DNA from: Acinetobacter sp. ANC 3832
GTDB lineage: Bacteria; Pseudomonadota; Gammaproteobacteria; Pseudomonadales; Moraxellaceae
Direction of reading: 5' to 3'
DNA length: 64,000 bases
Assembly (NCBI RefSeq): GCF_002135415.1
Contig: NZ_NEGJ01000005.1
Span: 1 to 64,000, forward strand
In this document: one piece after another, positions 59,863-64,000 of the stretch
How positions within the stretch are numbered: the stretch's first letter is position 1
Layout of the letters: the number at the start of each line of letters is the position of its first letter
Notes under the pieces: model-generated
Told to the model about the DNA's origin: nothing
Database searches by the model: none
What the model saw: only the letters and a program-made list of their open reading frames with translations
Position numbers and translations under genes: made by a program

Positions 59863-59888
59863 AAACAAATCTCCTTTAATGCAAATAT

Positions 59889-59904
59889 TGCAAAGAGCAT
59901 GCCA
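59889..59904 (-). promoter_or_regulatory. Sigma-54 promoter of the kinase-dehydrogenase unit
   Basis: TGGCATGCTCTTTGCA on the minus strand (GG at 59903-59902, GC at 59891-59890, spacing correct). Transcription should begin near 59878, giving a leader of only about 16 bases with the AGGAG site. Confidence 0.82.
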
Positions 59905-59969
59905 TTTAACTTTATTAATTAAATTCAAACATTTAAACAATATCCATCTTTATCATTTTTGAAATTTCA

Positions 59970-59983
59970 TTTCAATTTTGAAA
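59970..59983. promoter_or_regulatory. Predicted activator site of the kinase promoter
   Basis: TTTCAATTTTGAAA, the same palindrome as at 53903-53916 apart from one central base, centred about 74 bp from the -24 element. Confidence 0.7.
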
Positions 59984-60188
59984 AATTTTAATTCTTAAGT
60001 TCAAATATAATACGAATGCTTATAGAAAAATCCATAATCATCAGATCAAATATAGGATGCTTTCATTCGCCTTTCACATCAGCAAAACAGGAAGAGGAAA
60101 AGATCAAGTTTTGAAGTAGAAACAGATAAAGCGTTTTATCCCAACTCATTTATAAAAAAAAATTCGCTTTTTGACTTTTACAAGAGAT

Positions 60189-61112
60189 CTAATCATGATG
60201 AGAATCTTTTAAATCAAGCATTTTAAACTGCTCAATCAAATGATCTAATAATAATCTTACTGATGGCAGCATACCTAAACGAGATGTATACGCCACATGA
60301 ATCATACCTTTAGGTAAATGCCATTCAGGTACAAGTTCTATGACTTGCCCTGTCTTTAATTCTTCTCGAACAAAAACTTTCGGTAATGAAGCTATTCCAA
60401 CACCTTTTAACAATGCGGATTTCATTGCTGAAAAATTATCTGTTTTTAAACGAGGGTGAAACTCAACCTCTTGAAAAACATCATCAGCACCGCATTGTTG
60501 AAACATCCATGTTTGTTTTGGACCTTGAAAACCAATACTCGGTAATAAAGCTAAGTCTTCTAACTTTTCTGGCTTTGGATAGTGCTTAAACAGTTCAGGT
60601 ACGGCGACCAATACATGTTCCCAAGCATCCAATTCACGTACGATCAATTCACTATTTTCAAGAGGTGTATTACGCACTCGAATGGCTAAATCAATACCTT
60701 CTTCAATCAAATTAACTCGGCGGTTTGTGGCAATAAGATGGACTTGAACTTCAGAAAATTTCTGCATAAAATCTGCAATCATTTCTCCCACAGGCATTTG
60801 TATCAATGCGACAGGACAGGAAATTTTAATCAATCCAGAAGGCTCATCAGTTAATGAACTATGGATAAAACATTCCGCCGCATTCACATCTTCTAAGATT
60901 TTTTGACAATATTCATAAAACTGTTGCCCAGTTTCCGTTACTGTAAACTTACGTGTATTTCGCTGAATTAAGCGCACACCTAAACGACTTTCGAGATCTG
61001 TAATTCGTCTGGATAATTTAGACTTGGTGATGCCTAGAGTTTCACTGGCTTTGGTAAAACCCTGATATTTTACGACTTGGGCAAAAAAGTAATAATCGTT
61101 TAGATTCTGCAT
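60189..61112 (-). CDS. LysR-family regulator
   Basis: A 307-residue regulator with the N-terminal winged helix (MQNLNDYYFFAQVVKYQGFTKASETLGITKSKLSRRITDLESRLGVRLIQRNTRKFTVTETGQQFYEYC) and a substrate-binding domain from about residue 90. It diverges from the pirin gene and probably controls it. ATG 61112 has GGAAC upstream; ATG 61127 is an alternative. It is the AaeR/DsdC-like type that typically represses or activates a divergent neighbour. Confidence 0.9.
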   Translation of the reverse strand: MQNLNDYYFFAQVVKYQGFTKASETLGITKSKLSRRITDLESRLGVRLIQRNTRKFTVTETGQQFYEYCQKILEDVNAAECFIHSSLTDEPSGLIKISCPVALIQMPVGEMIADFMQKFSEVQVHLIATNRRVNLIEEGIDLAIRVRNTPLENSELIVRELDAWEHVLVAVPELFKHYPKPEKLEDLALLPSIGFQGPKQTWMFQQCGADDVFQEVEFHPRLKTDNFSAMKSALLKGVGIASLPKVFVREELKTGQVIELVPEWHLPKGMIHVAYTSRLGMLPSVRLLLDHLIEQFKMLDLKDSHHD

Positions 61113-61233
61113 TCTTGTTCCATGCATAGGGTTGTCCTATTTTTAGAATTAACTGTTGTTTTTTACAGTCTGTAATACTCAATTTATACCTCAATAATAA
61201 CAGTTAGCAAAAAACAAATTTGAGGAATATAAA

Positions 61234-62094
61234 ATGAAAACCATTGAAAAAGTACATACCAGTAACCGTAGCACTTGGGTCGGTGATGGCTTCCCAACCA
61301 ATTCAATGTTGCCTATGCATGAAATCAGTCCTGCAACCAGTCCACTCATTGTGATGGGCTATACTGAAAAATATGCGTTTGAACCGACATCGCACCAACG
61401 TGGTGTAGGCATGCATCCACACCGTGGTTTTGAAACAGTGACTATTGTTTATGATGGAGAATTGGAGCATCGCGATTCAAAAGGCAATCACGGTAAAATT
61501 GGCAAAAATGAAGTGCAATGGATGACCGCAGGCAGCGGCATTATGCATGCAGAGCATCATTCTGAGGCTTTTGCCAAATCTGGCGGTAACTTGGATATGA
61601 TTCAACTTTGGGTGAATCTACCTAATCATACCAAAATGACTGAACCACGTTATCAGGAGCTTACTGAAACCAATATTCCTGAAGTTGATCTTGGAAAAAA
61701 TGGGATTGTTCGTGTACTTTCAGGGCAATATCGTCATGAGAATCGCATCGCTAAAGGTCCAGCGAAAACATTTAGCCCAATCAATTTACTCGATGTTCGC
61801 TTAAATGCTGGCGCACAGGAAAGTTTTGACTTTAACCCGACTTGGAACAATATTGTCTTTGTTTTAAGCGGTAAAGTTAAAATTGATGGTCAAGAGTTTC
61901 ATAATCTGCAAACCGTGTATTTAACTCATGACGTATCTGTTTTAGATATTGAATGTAGTGAAGACGCGAAACTACTGATCATGAGTGGTGAACCCATTAA
62001 TGAGCCAATTGTTGCACATGGTCCATTTGTGATGAACACTGAAGCTGAAATTCAGCAAGCATTTGTTGATTTTCAAAATGGTCATTTTGCTTAA
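61234..62094 (+). CDS. Pirin-family protein
   Basis: A 286-residue double-cupin protein. Metal ligands are in GMHPHRGFETVTIVYDGELEHRDSKGNHG and MTAGSGIMHAEHHS. Bacterial pirins can act as quercetinases or as redox-linked regulators; the role here is unknown. It diverges from the LysR gene 121 bases away, and a strong terminator follows. Confidence 0.92.
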   Translation: MKTIEKVHTSNRSTWVGDGFPTNSMLPMHEISPATSPLIVMGYTEKYAFEPTSHQRGVGMHPHRGFETVTIVYDGELEHRDSKGNHGKIGKNEVQWMTAGSGIMHAEHHSEAFAKSGGNLDMIQLWVNLPNHTKMTEPRYQELTETNIPEVDLGKNGIVRVLSGQYRHENRIAKGPAKTFSPINLLDVRLNAGAQESFDFNPTWNNIVFVLSGKVKIDGQEFHNLQTVYLTHDVSVLDIECSEDAKLLIMSGEPINEPIVAHGPFVMNTEAEIQQAFVDFQNGHFA

Positions 62095-62120
62095 ATATTC
62101 AGATTGTAGAATGAAAAATA

Positions 62121-62147
62121 AAAACCCATCGAAAGATGGGTTTTTTT
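62121..62147 (+). terminator. Terminator of the pirin gene
   Basis: AAAACCCATC and GATGGGTTTT arms with a GAAA loop and a run of seven T. Confidence 0.88.
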
Positions 62148-62169
62148 ATGTCAATCAGAAAGTAGGAAT

Positions 62170-62655
62170 TTATTTCTGACAAGACAATAAATATAAATCA
62201 TGAACACCCATACTGTCATCAAAATTCTGAGCAGATTGATCTTGTTTAATTTGCGCAGTGAATGTCGATGGAGCAGATTTTAAAATATCCGTTAATTCTT
62301 TTTCATCTTCAAAAATCATCGGAATATCCGTTTTTTGCTTACAGTTGAAAAAATAGCCCATATAAAAATACTTACCTGGATTCATATCACTCGGCTGACG
62401 AACCACAGTTGCAACTGTTCCATCGGCACGTTTTGCGACAACTGCATAACTTTCATTCTCATGATTAAAAACAAAATCGTCTTGATCTTGAATTGGTTTC
62501 AAGGCAATACCATTATTTTGGAAAACCTGTGTAGGACTCATGATAATGTCAAAACTACCGATTTTTTCTACAGCCGCCAATGCTGTAACAGAGATCAAAA
62601 TAGATAAACTCAATAGTGCTATTTTCAGCATTTTAGTTTTTAAAATTAATTTCAT
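62170..62655 (-). CDS. Small exported protein of unknown function
   Basis: A 161-residue protein with a signal peptide (MLKIALLSLSILISVTALAA, cleavage near ALA) and one compact domain: IGSFDIIMSPTQVFQNNGIALKPIQDQDDFVFNHENESYAVVAKRADG...MGYFFNCKQKTD, with two Cys (FNCKQ, LLSCQK) that may pair. ATGs at 62655 and 62631 are possible. I do not recognise the family. Confidence 0.65.
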   Translation of the reverse strand: MKLILKTKMLKIALLSLSILISVTALAAVEKIGSFDIIMSPTQVFQNNGIALKPIQDQDDFVFNHENESYAVVAKRADGTVATVVRQPSDMNPGKYFYMGYFFNCKQKTDIPMIFEDEKELTDILKSAPSTFTAQIKQDQSAQNFDDSMGVHDLYLLSCQK

Positions 62656-62747
62656 TGTTCGTTATTTCACTCTTATTTATTAGGTTTAATTATCTCGAAT
62701 ACTCAAACAAAATTTAATGAGTATTCAATATCTGTATTGTATAAAGT

Positions 62748-63899
62748 TTAGTGTATTTTATCCAACACCCCATCATCCAAGATTGGGCATTGATTAAATT
62801 CAGCAAAGCGTTGTAACTCACTTTTCAATAAGGATAAAAATAAATCTCGATCCAGTATTTGATCTTCAATATGTACACTTAACACTTGTAATCTTTTCTC
62901 AGCACGATGTGCCTTACAATCTATTCTACCCACAAGCCGATCAGTATATAAAATCGGTAAGCAAAAATAACCAAATACTCGTTTGGATGGTGTGACATAA
63001 CATTCCATTCGATAATCAAATTCAAACAGTGAACTCAAACGATCGCGGTGAATCACCAAATTATCAAACGGCGAAAGAATCTTCACCGTAGCTTCAAGCT
63101 TTGGAAGCTGCTCTAATGCTGTAATATCGGCATATATAATGTCTCCATCCGCAGTATTAAATTGCTGAATAATTCCCATATCTAACTGTACATCAACCAC
63201 TTTACGCATCGCATCACGCATGTGTTGTCCTGTTTTTAAATGCAACAATTGCTTCCATGTAAATGCACCATGTGCCCTAAGCGTGGTATGAAATAAATAT
63301 TCTGCATATTCATTCAATGTTGGCACTGTTAAATCAATATTATTCGGTAAACAATTTTCTGTGAGATCAAAGGCTTTTTCCATGCCATTGCGCTCACAAA
63401 TCATCACATCACCCTGCATGAATAATTGATTTACAGCACGACGCCCTGCACTTGAATTCCACCAACCTCCCGAGCTTGCTTTATTTTTTTTATCAATATC
63501 TCTTAAACGTATTTTTCCTTCGGCTTTTATTTTCGCCAAAATTTCATTCATCAAATGTTGATCGCCATTTTTAAAGTAACGATGTTCACCTTTTCGAATC
63601 GCTTCTATCTGTGGCAAAGCATAACGATAATCCTGCATCGGCAGATAAGATGCAGCATGATACCAATATTCAAAAATCTGCTTTTCTCGAACTAAATGAT
63701 TTAAATGCTCTTGTTGATAATTCGGTACACGATTCCACAAGATATGATGATGTGCACGTTCTACCACAGATATGGTATCAATCTGGACATAGCCAAGATA
63801 TTCAATCGCACGGCGTGTTCCAACCAAGCCCTCACCAAAAATAGCTTGCTGTCCTAGACCTTGTTTAAACAAAGCCAAATACCTTAATAATTCAGTCAT
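62748..63899 (-). CDS. YcaQ-like winged-helix DNA glycosylase/cross-link repair protein
   Basis: A 383-residue protein of the DUF1006/YcaQ family: ALFKQGLGQQAIFGEGLVGTRRAIEYLGYVQIDTISVVERAHHHILWNRVPNY, WYHAASYLPMQDYRYALP, and ILSPFDNLVIHRDRLSSLFEFDYRMECYVTPSKRVFGYFCLPILY. E. coli YcaQ unhooks interstrand DNA cross-links. The catalytic QxD-type motif (VQIDTISV) is present. Length is normal. Confidence 0.88.
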   Translation of the reverse strand: MTELLRYLALFKQGLGQQAIFGEGLVGTRRAIEYLGYVQIDTISVVERAHHHILWNRVPNYQQEHLNHLVREKQIFEYWYHAASYLPMQDYRYALPQIEAIRKGEHRYFKNGDQHLMNEILAKIKAEGKIRLRDIDKKNKASSGGWWNSSAGRRAVNQLFMQGDVMICERNGMEKAFDLTENCLPNNIDLTVPTLNEYAEYLFHTTLRAHGAFTWKQLLHLKTGQHMRDAMRKVVDVQLDMGIIQQFNTADGDIIYADITALEQLPKLEATVKILSPFDNLVIHRDRLSSLFEFDYRMECYVTPSKRVFGYFCLPILYTDRLVGRIDCKAHRAEKRLQVLSVHIEDQILDRDLFLSLLKSELQRFAEFNQCPILDDGVLDKIH

Positions 63900-64000
63900 T
63901 CATATATTCACTGTTATTGTTTATGTTCTTAAATAGACTTTGGGCAAACAATCCAATCTTAGTACATCATGAATACTTTCTTCATCATTCATTTATCTAA

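Larger units (their letters stand above)
59863..60188. other. Regulatory intergenic region of the catabolic operon
   Basis: It carries the sigma-54 promoter (59889-59904) and the activator palindrome (59970-59983), with an overlapping TTGAAA-N5-TTTCAA from 59959. The remainder up to the LysR stop shows nothing else recognised. Confidence 0.6.

Overview
The window looks like a chromosome segment of an Acinetobacter species. The evidence is AT-rich coding sequence, a ybgC-tolQ-tolR-tolA-tolB-pal order, rpsB-tsf next to a divergent map, and a mix of MuiA-like, Rnk, QueF, RodA/MltB/RlpA and AzlCD genes. This assignment comes from gene content and sequence style, not from a database search. No rRNA or CRISPR array was seen; one tRNA (Arg, anticodon CCG) is present.

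Bases 1 to about 11310 are the right part of a lambda-like prophage whose other end lies outside the window. A leftward early operon (cro-like, cII-like, two small genes, an O-like replication gene containing iterons, a winged-helix protein, a PD-(D/E)XK-like nuclease and a Q-like antiterminator) diverges from a rightward cI repressor gene. Three evenly spaced copies of one palindrome (ATAACTNNRGTTAT) lie between cro and cI. A fourth copy, identical to the middle one, sits inside a strong promoter 2.6 kb away that drives the recombination operon (ERF annealase, small genes, excisionase-like protein). Downstream of cI is a three-gene cargo unit (small acidic protein, GNAT plus C-terminal domain, ASCH protein) that would be expressed in the lysogen. 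A DUF4102-type tyrosine integrase closes the element next to ybgC.

Bases 11386 to 17015 are the tol-pal envelope cluster, with a long TolA whose stalk carries exact 57-bp repeats and an extra secreted TolA-C-terminal-like protein between tolA and tolB. From 17.3 to 35.6 kb come housekeeping genes: fbp, a SpoU methyltransferase, an ECF sigma factor with two partner genes, a DUF4139 protein, rnk, glyA, a lipase-like lipoprotein, an ExoX-like exonuclease, tRNA-Arg, a YadGH-type ABC exporter, queF, rodA, mltB and rlpA. From 35.7 to 40.5 kb is an accessory patch: a decayed MFS gene, an amidohydrolase lipoprotein and two tandem paralogous exported proteins with four conserved cysteines. From 40.5 to 49.9 kb are azlCD with an AraC regulator, rpsB-tsf, map, an OmpW-like porin, and a TetR/MFS pair with a small overlapping membrane ORF.

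Bases 50171 to 59983 hold the most interesting chromosomal system: a catabolic cluster with the gene set of the Pseudomonas levulinic acid (lva) pathway: phosphotransferase, DUF6285-like partner, acyl-CoA dehydrogenase, SDR, sigma-54 activator, acyl-CoA ligase, DUF485 protein and sodium:solute symporter. It also has an added histidine-phosphatase gene. Two near-consensus sigma-54 promoters precede the phosphotransferase and ligase genes. Each has the same TTTCAANTTTGAAA palindrome about 72-74 bp upstream of its -24 element, giving a testable regulon model. The window ends with a LysR/pirin pair, a small exported protein and a YcaQ-like protein.
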